Positions 7,586 to 15,677 are shown, counted from the first letter of the stretch. The stretch is DNA of 33,277 bases from Acidimicrobiales bacterium (GCA_029242745.1 JAQWTI010000018.1:1-33277), one strand, 5' to 3'. A program made the numbers and translations. Notes: generated by a model from the sequence alone, not told the origin.

Positions 7586-8472
7586 AGATCTATCTCGACT
7601 ATGACCAGACAGAGTTGGATGCTGAGTACGACCTTCGACCACTCGTCCCAAACCATCTTGAAATATTCACTCGTTATATAAGAGATGGTCAGTCAACAAC
7701 CAGTCGACAGGAGATGGTCCGAGACATCACCTACGGCCAAAATCCGAAACAGACCCTCGATCTTTTTCCCGCAGCCCCGAGACACGGGCTCGCCCCGGTG
7801 GTTTGCTTCATTCACGGTGGTTACTGGCGAAATAAGGACAAATCTGACTTCCACTACCTCGCTCCAGCGTTCACACGCGCGGGAGTCCATTTCGTGCTGA
7901 TCAACTACACACTCGCCCCGGAAGCCTCAATGGACCAGATCGTTCAGGAAAACCGGGAAGCCGTGGTTTGGCTTGCTGCCCACGCTGCAGAGCATGGGAT
8001 CGACCCGAAGCGAATCCACGTGACAGGCCACTCTGCAGGTGGCCATCTCGTGGCGATGCTCATGGTCACTGATTGGTCGTCGTTCGCGGGAGGACAGCTG
8101 GGAAGCGATGTGCTGGCCGGAGGAACAGCAATCAGCGGTTTATTTGATCTTGAACCGATACGACTTTGCTACCTGAACGAGAGCCTGCACCTAGATGACG
8201 AACAGGCGCTAAGGAACAGCCCTGTTGGGCTGACGCCAACGACGAAAACTCCGCTAATCCTCGCTCTCGGCGGAGACGAAACTTCTGAATACCATCGACA
8301 ACAGGAGGCCTTGTTGGGGTCGTGGAGTAAACATGATCTTCCCCTGTCGATAGTAGAGATGCCGGGCTTGAACCATTACGACGTAATCGACCACCTCGGC
8401 CACCCCGGAAGTGCGCTACACCATGCAGTGATTGATCAGGTCCGGGGGAGTAAGGACAGGAGCACATCATGA
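7582..8472 (+). CDS. Kynurenine-formamidase-like alpha/beta hydrolase
   Basis: 296 residues with the HGGYW oxyanion motif at 78-82, the family mark of arylformamidases and related hydrolases. The nucleophile Ser151 is in GHSAGG, and candidate acid and base are Asp232 (GGDE) and His265 (GLNHYD). The N-terminal part with LDYDQTELDAEYDLRP is typical of this subfamily. Known members cleave N-formylkynurenine or similar N-acyl and ester bonds. No other tryptophan-catabolism gene is present, so kynurenine itself is not implied. ATG 7582 and the stop at 8472 overlap both neighbours as ATGA, so it acts in the same pathway as the ectoine-synthase-like and aldehyde dehydrogenase genes. Confidence 0.88.
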   Translation: MKIYLDYDQTELDAEYDLRPLVPNHLEIFTRYIRDGQSTTSRQEMVRDITYGQNPKQTLDLFPAAPRHGLAPVVCFIHGGYWRNKDKSDFHYLAPAFTRAGVHFVLINYTLAPEASMDQIVQENREAVVWLAAHAAEHGIDPKRIHVTGHSAGGHLVAMLMVTDWSSFAGGQLGSDVLAGGTAISGLFDLEPIRLCYLNESLHLDDEQALRNSPVGLTPTTKTPLILALGGDETSEYHRQQEALLGSWSKHDLPLSIVEMPGLNHYDVIDHLGHPGSALHHAVIDQVRGSKDRSTS

Positions 8473-9947
8473 CACTTCAATTTCCGATGCTTGTCGACGG
8501 TGCCTGGGTTCCATCATCTGACGACCGTTGGATCAACTCCCACGAGCCCGGAACCGGAGAAGTGTGGGCGCAGATTCCCGCTGCTACAGAAGGTGACGTT
8601 GACCGGGCCGTAATGGCAGCCCACCGGGCTATGCGCTCTGGGCCGTGGTCCGAGATGACAGCGAGCGCCCGAGGTGAGGCCCTGGTCCGCCTCAGTGAGT
8701 TGGTTAGTGGGCATGCCTCGGTGCTTGCAGAAGCAGAAACGAGAGACACCGGAAAACTGATTCGAGAAACAACCGGGTCTGTTGATTACGTACCCGCGTT
8801 CTATAGGTACTACGGCGGCCTCGCCGACAAGATTCAGGGGCACACCCTCCCAAGTGATAAACCCGGGATGGAGATCTTCACTTACCGGGAGCCCGTGGGC
8901 GTCGTCGCAGCGATCGTCCCCTGGAACTCTCCGCAGATGCTCCTAGCCGTAAAATTGGCGCCCGCCCTCGCTGCAGGAAATGCAGTCGTCATTAAACCGT
9001 CGGAGCACGGATCGATCCCAATCCTCGAATTTGGAAAACTCGTTGAACAGGCGGGGATTCCCCGTGGTGTTGTCAACATCGTTACCGGACGAGGTGACCC
9101 GGTGGGTAATGTCCTCACCAGACATCGACTGGTGAGCCGCATAGCGTTCACCGGCGGACCGGATACCGCCCGAACGATCGTCCGCAACAGTGCTGAGAAC
9201 TTCGCTTCGGTAAGCTTGGAACTAGGTGGGAAATCACCACAGATTGTCTTTGCTGACGCAAACCTGGACAGTGCCCTAAACGGCATCGTGGGTGGAATCT
9301 TCGGTGCTTCAGGACAATCCTGCGTGGCCGGCTCCAGGCTCTACGTCCAACGCGAAATCTATGACGACTTCATAGCCCGCCTCATCGATCGAACGGAGCA
9401 GATCCGACTGGGCTCACCTCTAGACCCAGATTCAGAGATGGGCCCACTGGCGACACGTGAACAGTTGGGGCGATTTGATTTGTACGTCGGATCAACGCCG
9501 GCCGAGGGCGGGCGTGTTCTGACTGGCGGTGGTCGACCGGTAGAGCCTGCTATGGGGTGGTTCGTGGAACCGACAATCCTCGAGACGCACGCAAAAGGTA
9601 TTCGTGCTCAGGAGGACGAGATCTTCGGTCCTGTACTCGCTGTCACGACCTTCAACGATCAGGCCGATGCGGTTGAGAAAGCCAACGCCACTCAGTATGG
9701 CCTGGCAGCCGGTGTGTGGACATCTGCGGTGGAAAGAGCCCACCAGATGATCCGAGCGCTGTCCGCAGGAATTGTTTGGGTGAACACCTACAGGGCTACC
9801 TCTCCGGTCGCTCCCTTCGGTGGACTGCGAGATAGTGGAGGCGGTCGGGAGAGCGGCGCCGATGCGGTCTACGACTACACGTCGGTAAAGACAGCGTGGA
9901 TCAACTCGTCTGACGAAGTTGTGGCGGACCCATTTAAAGTCCAGTGA
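8469..9947 (+). CDS. NAD(P)-dependent aldehyde dehydrogenase
   Basis: Full-length ALDH (492 residues) oxidising an aldehyde to its acid. Seen are PWNSP at 151-155 with Asn153, the Rossmann part through NAVVIKPSE, the general base Glu251 in LELGGKSP, and the nucleophile Cys285 in GASGQSCVAGSR, with EEDEIFGPV-type and PFGGLRDSG motifs downstream. The closest feel is the betaine-aldehyde/gamma-aminobutyraldehyde group, but the substrate is not fixed by these motifs. It is the last of six overlapping genes (ATGA at 8469-8472), probably taking the aldehyde product of the upstream hydrolases. The gene ends 20 bases before the stop of a convergent gene, with no clear terminator. Confidence 0.95.
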   Translation: MTLQFPMLVDGAWVPSSDDRWINSHEPGTGEVWAQIPAATEGDVDRAVMAAHRAMRSGPWSEMTASARGEALVRLSELVSGHASVLAEAETRDTGKLIRETTGSVDYVPAFYRYYGGLADKIQGHTLPSDKPGMEIFTYREPVGVVAAIVPWNSPQMLLAVKLAPALAAGNAVVIKPSEHGSIPILEFGKLVEQAGIPRGVVNIVTGRGDPVGNVLTRHRLVSRIAFTGGPDTARTIVRNSAENFASVSLELGGKSPQIVFADANLDSALNGIVGGIFGASGQSCVAGSRLYVQREIYDDFIARLIDRTEQIRLGSPLDPDSEMGPLATREQLGRFDLYVGSTPAEGGRVLTGGGRPVEPAMGWFVEPTILETHAKGIRAQEDEIFGPVLAVTTFNDQADAVEKANATQYGLAAGVWTSAVERAHQMIRALSAGIVWVNTYRATSPVAPFGGLRDSGGGRESGADAVYDYTSVKTAWINSSDEVVADPFKVQ

Positions 9948-9967
9948 TCACCCTTGTCGGCTACTTC

Positions 9968-10333
9968 TCACTCAGACTCAGTTGTGAAAAACATCATGCC
10001 GTCTAGTGATAGCCAGCCTGGGTCGTAGTTCTTGGCAATGACCTCTCCATCAGGGCGGACAATCAAGATGGCGGGCACTGCCTCCTCGTCCTTCCCGGTG
10101 GGAGAAGAACTAGCCACTGGAACATGGGTCGCATAGAGCGGTCGGAATCCCTCAGGTAGATAACAGATGGTGGACCTTGGTAAGGCGCCATGACTTGGCT
10201 TTCCACCCGTCACCGTTCCACTGAGATACACGCGTCCTTGTTCGTCTCGTAGAAACTTGGGATAGCGGCTGATGCTCTCGAAGTGAGTCCAACTGTTTAG
10301 GAGTGGTTCAAGGCGGCGCCAACGATTGCTCAT
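9968..10333 (-). CDS. Small phage-tail-like or virion-associated domain protein
   Basis: 121 residues. The pattern is a tryptophan near the start, SWTHF, then GRVYLSGTVTGG, LPEGFRP, a run of strands, VRPDGEVIA and WLSLDGMMFF. This is the layout of the small beta-rich domain at the C-terminus of many phage tail-fibre and collagen-like surface proteins (recognition by pattern, no search). ATG 10333 has no clear ribosome binding site. It overlaps by 26 bases a longer minus-strand open frame just upstream, which lacks a start codon, so the two may be parts of one broken gene. It is the only gene here without an obvious metabolic role. Confidence 0.5.
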   Translation of the reverse strand: MSNRWRRLEPLLNSWTHFESISRYPKFLRDEQGRVYLSGTVTGGKPSHGALPRSTICYLPEGFRPLYATHVPVASSSPTGKDEEAVPAILIVRPDGEVIAKNYDPGWLSLDGMMFFTTESE

Positions 10334-10643
10334 GATTGTTGCAGTGTCCAGACAGTCGATCTTGTTCGAAACGGAAAGTGATTGAGGAGGTCACTGTAGA
10401 GCCAGTGGCCACGAGTCGAAGAACGTTGTTTGGATTACGGTCCTGAGGAACCAGAACTTCACACCAGTATTCGTCGGCGCCATCCCGAGAGAAGTTGAGA
10501 ACCGACCACGTGGCTCTTACAGGGTGAGTATTTCTCCCCGCCCTTGCTAGTTGTGGTAGCAGGCTTTGTGGCTGTCCTGGATCGTCATGTGACTGCAGCG
10601 CGATGCTGTTTCCGGCAGCGAGCCGACAATCCTTTATATAATA
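10308..10643 (-). pseudogene. Start-less open frame, probable truncated upstream part of the tail-like gene
   Basis: On the minus strand the frame is open from just after a TAA (10644-10646) to a TGA at 10308-10310, 111 codons. It has no ATG, GTG or TTG until codon 78, so it is easily missed. The translation is protein-like: LAAGNSIALQSHDDPGQ near the start, then ATWSVLNFSRDGADEYWCEV and SSITFRFEQDRLSG. No plus-strand gene covers the stretch, so it is not a shadow. It runs into the small tail-like ORF in another frame. I read it as a gene that lost its 5' end where the AT-rich promoter of the next operon now lies, with a possible frameshift near 10308-10333. A chance open frame of this length is possible but not likely. 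Confidence 0.4.
10637..10642 (+). promoter_or_regulatory. Candidate -10 element for the SDR/E1 operon
   Basis: A perfect TATAAT lies in an AT-rich patch (10631-10660), 49 bases before ATG 10691. No good -35 is found at 16-18 bases; the nearest T-rich hexamer (10609-10614) is too far. The patch coincides with the upstream end of the start-less minus frame. Confidence 0.4.
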
Positions 10644-10690
10644 TTAAGTTATAGAAAATGTGATGCCACATGACTGGTAGTGGGGTAGAG

Positions 10691-11452
10691 ATGGATTGGC
10701 AGTTGGTTCTACCTGAGTTGGAGGGTCGCACCGCGCTTGTAACCGGTGCAGCCAGTGGACTTGGATTGGCTATTGCTGAAGGATTGGCGCAGGTAGGGGC
10801 CCGAGTGGTGCTTGCAGATCTAGACGAGGAAGAACTCGAAAATGCAGTCACTACTGTTGGAGGTGATTGCCGGGGTCTCGTGTTGGACGTTGCGGATAGC
10901 GATTCCGTGTCCCAAGCAGTAGGGGAGTTGGACAGTTCCCACCCTGTTGAGGTACTGGTCAATTCTGCTGGTATCGGTGGGCGTGGTCTAGCAATCTCCT
11001 ATTCCTCAACCCTCTGGGATCAGGTCATGAGTGTGAACTTGACCGGAACATTCAATGTCTGCAGGGAGGTAGGTGCGCAGATGGTTAGCCGAAAGCGTGG
11101 GTCGATTATCAACATCGCCTCAATCGGAGGCCTTGCGGGGTATTCAGGAAGTCTCGGATACCAGGCAAGTAAGGGTGGTGTCGTACAACTCACCAGAACT
11201 CTTGCTGTGGAATGGGCGTCATCGGGAGTCCGCGTTAACGCCCTCGCTCCATCCCAGTTTGACACTCCCGTTGTGCGTAGGCAGTGGGAAGCTGAACCTG
11301 AATTGGCTGGAACATTTGCTGCACGCACCCCACTGGGACGTATTGGTGAGTGCACGGAAATAGTTGGTCCGGCGTTGTTTCTGGCGTCATCCATGTCTTC
11401 GATGGTGACTGGACACGTGTTGGCTGTTGACGGCGGATATTTGGCTCAGTGA
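10691..11452 (+). CDS. Classical short-chain dehydrogenase/reductase
   Basis: NAD(P)-dependent oxidoreductase of a hydroxyl or keto group. From ATG 10691 the cofactor motif TGAASGLG starts at residue 18, an Asp at 43 after the second strand favours NAD(H), NSAG is at 91-94, and the catalytic Ser144, Tyr157 and Lys161 (YQASK) are all present, with VDGGY near the end. ATG 10670 is an in-frame alternative without a ribosome binding site; 10691 follows GGGG at a reasonable distance. The stop lies 37 bases before the GTG of the E1 alpha gene. As it shares an operon with an acetoin/pyruvate-dehydrogenase-like E1, an acyloin or diketone reductase role is conceivable, but this is a guess. Confidence 0.92.
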   Translation: MDWQLVLPELEGRTALVTGAASGLGLAIAEGLAQVGARVVLADLDEEELENAVTTVGGDCRGLVLDVADSDSVSQAVGELDSSHPVEVLVNSAGIGGRGLAISYSSTLWDQVMSVNLTGTFNVCREVGAQMVSRKRGSIINIASIGGLAGYSGSLGYQASKGGVVQLTRTLAVEWASSGVRVNALAPSQFDTPVVRRQWEAEPELAGTFAARTPLGRIGECTEIVGPALFLASSMSSMVTGHVLAVDGGYLAQ

Positions 11453-11489
11453 CGACAACAAGCTGCGGATTGTAAGTCTGGAGGTACCG

Positions 11490-12476
11490 GTGGCCGTTGA
11501 TTTTAAAGATAGAGAAAGCAGTCTGGAGGCCTACCGGCAGCTTCTACTTATTCGTATTTTTGAGGAAACGCTCGAAGACCTTTTCGGCAAGGGAAAAATT
11601 CCCGGATTCGTTCATACCTACATCGGCCAGGAGGCCATTGCTGTAGGAGTTTGTTCAAATCTGAGGTCCGACGACTACGTCACTTCAACTCACCGAGGCC
11701 ATGGCCACGCGATCGCCAAGGGAATCGACCTGAACGGCCTTATGGCGGAGGTGTTCGGCAAGGTGACCGGGATATGCAAGGGGCGGGGTGGCTCAATGCA
11801 TGTGGCTGACTTCTCGAAAGGCATCCTGGGGGCTAACGGCATTGTGGCGGCGGGAACTGTGATCGCTGCAGGAGCCGGCCTGTCGATTCAGAGTCGAGAA
11901 CAGGATCAGGTGGTTGTCTGCTTCTTTGGTGACGGGGGCATCAACAAGGGAACCGTGCACGAAGCGATGAACTTCTGTTCAGTGAAACGACTTCCAGTGG
12001 TGTTTGTTTGTGAGAACAACCAATATGCGCAGTTCACCTCCCGCAAACTGACTACCTCTGTGAGTGACCTGTCCAAGCGAGGAGCTGCGTACGGAATGTC
12101 GACAGCGTCTTTGGACGGGAACAACGTTGTTGAGGTTGCTGAGGTATCAAAAAAAGCGATTGATGACGCCCGGAACGGCTTGGGTCCGACTTTGGTCGTG
12201 GCTGATACGTACAGGTTTGGCGGACACTACGTCGGTGATCCGCAGGCTTACCGGTCGGAAGACGAGGTAAGCAAGAGTCGCACGCGCGACCCCTTGCTTC
12301 TATTTGAGAAACACCTCGAGTCGCAGGGTTTAGTGGATCGCGATCAACTTGAATTGGAGAAAGTGGCTATTACGGAACTCGTTGATGAGGCAGTTTCCTT
12401 CGCGGAAAGAAGTGATTATCCCGAAGTTCATTCAGCAACAGATTACGTTTTTACGGATCGGATCGAGGGAAGTTAA
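11490..12476 (+). CDS. 2-oxoacid/acetoin dehydrogenase E1 component, alpha subunit
   Basis: Thiamine-diphosphate-dependent E1 alpha (328 residues). It shows IPGFVHTYIGQEA, THRGHGHAIAKG, KGRGGSMH, and the ThDP/Mg motif beginning GDG at 147 and ending in NN at 176-177 (CENNQYA). The wording is closer to acetoin dehydrogenase AcoA than to branched-chain E1, though pyruvate is also possible. The open frame begins upstream with a TTG at 11427, but GTG 11490 has GGAGGT four bases before it and gives the natural N-terminus. Its TAA shares a base with the ATG of the beta gene. The complex also needs E2 and E3, neither of which is in the window; a lone lipoyl domain is encoded convergently at 13472-13717. 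Confidence 0.93.
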   Translation: MAVDFKDRESSLEAYRQLLLIRIFEETLEDLFGKGKIPGFVHTYIGQEAIAVGVCSNLRSDDYVTSTHRGHGHAIAKGIDLNGLMAEVFGKVTGICKGRGGSMHVADFSKGILGANGIVAAGTVIAAGAGLSIQSREQDQVVVCFFGDGGINKGTVHEAMNFCSVKRLPVVFVCENNQYAQFTSRKLTTSVSDLSKRGAAYGMSTASLDGNNVVEVAEVSKKAIDDARNGLGPTLVVADTYRFGGHYVGDPQAYRSEDEVSKSRTRDPLLLFEKHLESQGLVDRDQLELEKVAITELVDEAVSFAERSDYPEVHSATDYVFTDRIEGS

Positions 12477-13453
12477 TGAGGTCGATCAGTTTCGGCCAGG
12501 CGACCGTTGAGGCAACTGCTGCCGCTATGCGCGAAGACGAGACCGTCGTTGTTACCGGTGAAGACATTGGTTGGGGCGGCAACTTTGGTCAGTTCAAAGG
12601 TTTGCTAGAGGAGTTCGGCCCAAAGAGGGTTGTGGACATGCCTATCTCTGAGGCGCTGATTCTTGGCTCAGCGGTTGGTGCTGCAGTGACGGGCCTCCGG
12701 CCAGTCGCTTCTTTGAGTTTCGTTGAGTTCACCATGGGAGCGATGGACGAGATCATTAATCAAGCGGCAAAGTTTAGGTACATGTTTGGCGGCCAGGTCA
12801 GTGTGCCGATGGTGGTGAGAGCATCTGATGGTGTCCTGCGGTCTTCCGGGGCACAGCACTCTGAGAGTTTTGAAGCGTTCTTTTCGCATATGCCTGGGCT
12901 AAAGGTGGTTGCACCGTCTAATCCGGCTGACGCCAAAGGTCTACTCAGGTCTGCCATTGATGACGATGATCCCGTTATTTACCTGGAGAATAAGAAAATC
13001 ACGTTCCGTCGGGGCCCAGTTCCCGAGGAGGACTATCGAACAGCGTTAGGCGAAGCAGCGATAGCCCGTGAAGGATCAGATGTCAGTTTGATCACTTATT
13101 CGGTGATGACTCAGCATGCGTTGGAGGCGGCGCAAGTCCTGCTCGAAGACCACTCGATAGAGGCAGAAGTTGTTGATTTGAGATCTCTTGTTCCTCTCGA
13201 CATGGAGAGTGTTCTCCGTTCAGTTGCCAAAACTCGTCGGGCAGTTGTGTGTCATGAAGCTTGGACTTTCGGTGGCTTTGGAGGCGAGATCGCAAGCCAG
13301 ATAAACGAACATCTATTTGGAGAACTGGTGGCACCGGTTCTTCGCGTGGGTGCACAGTCAGCACCTATCGCGTTTAGCCCACCGTTGGAGAGGGCGTTGG
13401 TGCCCGAAGCATCTGAAGTGGTTCAGGCGGTTCTACGTACCCTGAAACCGTAA
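12476..13453 (+). CDS. 2-oxoacid/acetoin dehydrogenase E1 component, beta subunit
   Basis: Transketolase-type pyrimidine domain (about 1-180) and C-terminal domain (about 195-320), 325 residues, the normal E1 beta size. It has VTGEDIG at 27-33, the ThDP-activating Glu59 in DMPISEA, EFTMGAMDEIINQAAK, SGAQHSESFEAFFSHMPG and DLRSLVPLD. It partners the preceding alpha gene as an alpha2beta2 E1 that decarboxylates a 2-oxoacid or cleaves acetoin and passes the acyl group to a lipoyl arm. The genes overlap by one base (TAATG). The 18 bases after its stop hold no terminator, and the lipoyl gene converges on it. Confidence 0.95.
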   Translation: MRSISFGQATVEATAAAMREDETVVVTGEDIGWGGNFGQFKGLLEEFGPKRVVDMPISEALILGSAVGAAVTGLRPVASLSFVEFTMGAMDEIINQAAKFRYMFGGQVSVPMVVRASDGVLRSSGAQHSESFEAFFSHMPGLKVVAPSNPADAKGLLRSAIDDDDPVIYLENKKITFRRGPVPEEDYRTALGEAAIAREGSDVSLITYSVMTQHALEAAQVLLEDHSIEAEVVDLRSLVPLDMESVLRSVAKTRRAVVCHEAWTFGGFGGEIASQINEHLFGELVAPVLRVGAQSAPIAFSPPLERALVPEASEVVQAVLRTLKP

Positions 13454-13471
13454 TAATTAGAGATGTGTGCC

Positions 13472-13717
13472 CTATGGGGTGTCGGAAACAATGATCCCCA
13501 GCGATTCGGTGATCTGGATAGGTTCTGAACTTGGTAAAAGCAAGATCTGCAACTGGCCACCTGCTGGTGATTCCACCTCGAGTTCTGTTTTCTCAGTCTC
13601 GATGGCGGCGAGTGCTTGGCCTTCGGTAACTGACGATCCGTCCTCCACGAGCCACTCCAGAAGAATGAACTCCTCCACAACGCCCATTTGAGGGACAACT
13701 ACAGGAACCTTTTCCAC
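13472..13717 (-). CDS. Free-standing lipoyl (biotinyl/lipoyl) carrier domain
   Basis: 81 residues forming exactly one lipoyl domain: VVVPQMGVVEE, the turn WLVEDGSSVTEGQ, and Lys43 in IETEKTELEVESPAGG as the lipoylated lysine, followed by the symmetric second half. There is no peripheral-subunit-binding domain and no E2 acyltransferase core. The start is GTG 13717, with GAAGG about eight bases upstream. It lies tail to tail with the E1 beta gene and is probably its acyl carrier. It is also in the same reading frame as the RraA-type gene upstream: only one TAG and 20 further sense codons separate them. Carrier of an E1 product is the best reading; biotin attachment is less likely given EKTE rather than MKM. 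Confidence 0.85.
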   Translation of the reverse strand: MEKVPVVVPQMGVVEEFILLEWLVEDGSSVTEGQALAAIETEKTELEVESPAGGQLQILLLPSSEPIQITESLGIIVSDTP

Positions 13718-13777
13718 ATCTAAACCTTCTTGATCGATTTCTTCTACTGCAGTTGGTTCGATTTCGCCACTAATTCG

Positions 13778-14446
13778 CTAGATGTGACCATGACGATTGA
13801 AACTTTCGAGAGGTGTCGAGCCAGTCTGCACCTCTGCACGCACGAGAGCTTCCGCCGCAATGACCTCTTCTGCCTTCTCGAGCACCTCAATGATGTGCCG
13901 TTCAGGGACCATGAGGATGCCTTCAAATTCGGCAAAAATTAGGTCTCCCGGACTCACCAGTACATTCCCGATTTCAACCGGCACCTGGTGCTCCACCATT
14001 TCCCATCTTCCGATTGCATTCATGGGACTGAGATCTCTGAAAAAGACTTGGAAGCCGATCTCTCTGAGCCCCTCTACATCCCTAAGGTTTCCGTCTAGCA
14101 CCACTCCTGCGCACCCCCGAGCTTTTGCTGCATTGCCGGTCAGTTCCCCAAAGTGGCCGACCGTTGAACCGCGGTTAACGGAAACGAGTACTGAGTCGTG
14201 TTCGAGTTCTTCAAAGACATTCAGGTACGAGGTAATTCGTTCGACTCCATCATCCCACGGAATTGTTGGTTCGATTGCCGAGCCGCGCACGGTATGGGCA
14301 ATACCAACCATTTTCTGATCTGGGAACAGGGGCCTGAGGTTGCTTGGAAGTACGGGTTCCTCTAGTCCGAGTTCGTACATTGCGTCACAAACGACGCCAA
14401 TGTAGAGACGGCGGTACCGCTCACAGATTTCCTTTATTCCAGTCAT
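13778..14446 (-). CDS. RraA-family protein (HMG/CHA aldolase-type)
   Basis: 222 residues from ATG 14446. The frame runs further upstream, but this ATG follows the stop of the M20 gene by four bases and gives the normal N-terminus. The family signature FGELTGNAAKARGCAGVVLDG leads into Arg122-Asp123 (DGNLRD), the pyruvate- and metal-binding pair of 4-hydroxy-4-methyl-2-oxoglutarate/4-carboxy-4-hydroxy-2-oxoadipate aldolases. Such enzymes split 4-hydroxy-2-oxo acids or decarboxylate oxaloacetate; RNase-E-inhibitor RraA proper is shorter and found in other phyla. It sits in a minus-strand run with an M20 hydrolase and an aminotransferase, which could feed it 2-oxo acids. Confidence 0.88.
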   Translation of the reverse strand: MTGIKEICERYRRLYIGVVCDAMYELGLEEPVLPSNLRPLFPDQKMVGIAHTVRGSAIEPTIPWDDGVERITSYLNVFEELEHDSVLVSVNRGSTVGHFGELTGNAAKARGCAGVVLDGNLRDVEGLREIGFQVFFRDLSPMNAIGRWEMVEHQVPVEIGNVLVSPGDLIFAEFEGILMVPERHIIEVLEKAEEVIAAEALVRAEVQTGSTPLESFNRHGHI

Positions 14447-14450
14447 GGAA

Positions 14451-15677
14451 CTATCCGGATTCCGTGCCCAAAAAGTGGAGAGAGGCCAAGGCGTAAATCC
14501 GCATTGATTTGGCGACGCTTGCAATCTCCAAGAACTCGTTAGGGGAGTGGGCTAGCGGAAGTAGTCCAGGACCAAATGCGGCGACGGTTGGTATACCCGC
14601 TGTTATCTGAAAGTGAGGCGCGTCGGTTGCCCCGGGAAAGGCTTCAAGTCGTGGAACTGATCCCAGAACATTCTGAGAAGCTGCGAGCAACGCTCCCACT
14701 ACGGGCTCTTCGGGTGAGATCTCAGTCGCTCCAACCCAGGTTTCAAATACAAGCTCCGCATTGAGTTCAGGATCGTCACTCATGGCAGCATCAAGGAAAG
14801 CCCGTAGATCATTTTCCATCACCTCCTGTGTCATTCCTGGGAGGGTTCGAATGTCGCAAGCGAACTCAGCAAGTCCAGGACAGATCCCGTAGAAGACGCC
14901 ACCCTGGACCATTACTCCCACATTGACAGTAGGACCCAGGGGGGAAAGTGGGTGTTCAGGATAGGTGAGTCTCTCTTTGAGCTCGTTGTCCATGCGGCTC
15001 ATTAGTCCTGCCATCTTCACGCTGGCATTTATCGCAGGTAAGCGGTCGGTGATGCTGCTGTGCATCTGTGTTCCACGGACAATTACTTTGAACAGTGCGG
15101 CACCTCGTGACACCAGATGGAGCGCCTCCCATTCTTGGTGAACTCCACTCGGCTCACCAATGATTGCTGCGTCAGCATGCAGTAAACCTTCTTCTGCCAG
15201 CCACTTGGATCCTTTTACCGAACCAGCCTCTTCGTCAGCGGTGAAAACCAGTTTCAGGGTGCCGGCCGGCAGGCCGGCTTCTTTGAGGCCAGCCGCGGCG
15301 TAGGTCATTGCCGCCACAGCGGCTTTCATGTCTCCGGAGCCCAGGCCGTAAAGTTTTCCGTCTGAGGTCACGGGGTCCCAAGGGTCGGTCTTCCAGGCGG
15401 TTAGGTCACCTGCTGGCTTGGTGTCGATGTGACCAGAAAGGATGAGGGAGGGTCCAGGCGCATCTCCGCTGACTGTGGCCAGAACGCTGGGCCTTTCTTC
15501 CTCCGGTCCAATGGCCTGGACATCGTCAATGCCCAAGGCGCGCAGCCGATCTACCACTAACTGGGCTACTGCTCGTTCGTCTCCCGGAGGGTTGGCGCTG
15601 TCAGTAGCAATCAGTTCTTTGGTGAATTCGAGTACCTCGTCCTCGTAGGAATCGAGGATCTCTGAGAGTTCCTTCAA
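14451..15677 (-). CDS. M20-family zinc hydrolase (ArgE/DapE type)
   Basis: 408 residues. The metal ligands of the family are visible: His83 in SGHIDT with Asp85, Asp116 in GSGDMK, Glu149-Glu150 in TADEE, and the late His in LAHSPNEF. A lid/dimerisation domain lies between about 185 and 300 (with HSSITDRLP). Members remove acyl groups from N-acyl amino acids or cleave small peptides. A GC-rich inverted repeat (15261-15278) lies inside the gene and is likely a codon effect. The gene lies four bases before the RraA-type gene and 44 bases after the aminotransferase, so deacylation followed by transamination is a natural reading. The exact substrate is not known. Confidence 0.92.
   Translation of the reverse strand: MKELSEILDSYEDEVLEFTKELIATDSANPPGDERAVAQLVVDRLRALGIDDVQAIGPEEERPSVLATVSGDAPGPSLILSGHIDTKPAGDLTAWKTDPWDPVTSDGKLYGLGSGDMKAAVAAMTYAAAGLKEAGLPAGTLKLVFTADEEAGSVKGSKWLAEEGLLHADAAIIGEPSGVHQEWEALHLVSRGAALFKVIVRGTQMHSSITDRLPAINASVKMAGLMSRMDNELKERLTYPEHPLSPLGPTVNVGVMVQGGVFYGICPGLAEFACDIRTLPGMTQEVMENDLRAFLDAAMSDDPELNAELVFETWVGATEISPEEPVVGALLAASQNVLGSVPRLEAFPGATDAPHFQITAGIPTVAAFGPGLLPLAHSPNEFLEIASVAKSMRIYALASLHFLGTESG

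Noticed and set aside
4604-9947. Ectoine or hydroxyectoine biosynthesis or degradation cluster
   Set aside because: Only an EctC-like protein is present. EctA, EctB, EctD, DoeA and Eut-type genes are absent, and the neighbours belong to other families.
15261-15278. GC-rich inverted repeat GCCGGCC-N4-GGCCGGC
   Set aside because: It lies deep inside the M20 gene and encodes ordinary Ala-Gly-Pro residues; probably a codon-composition effect.
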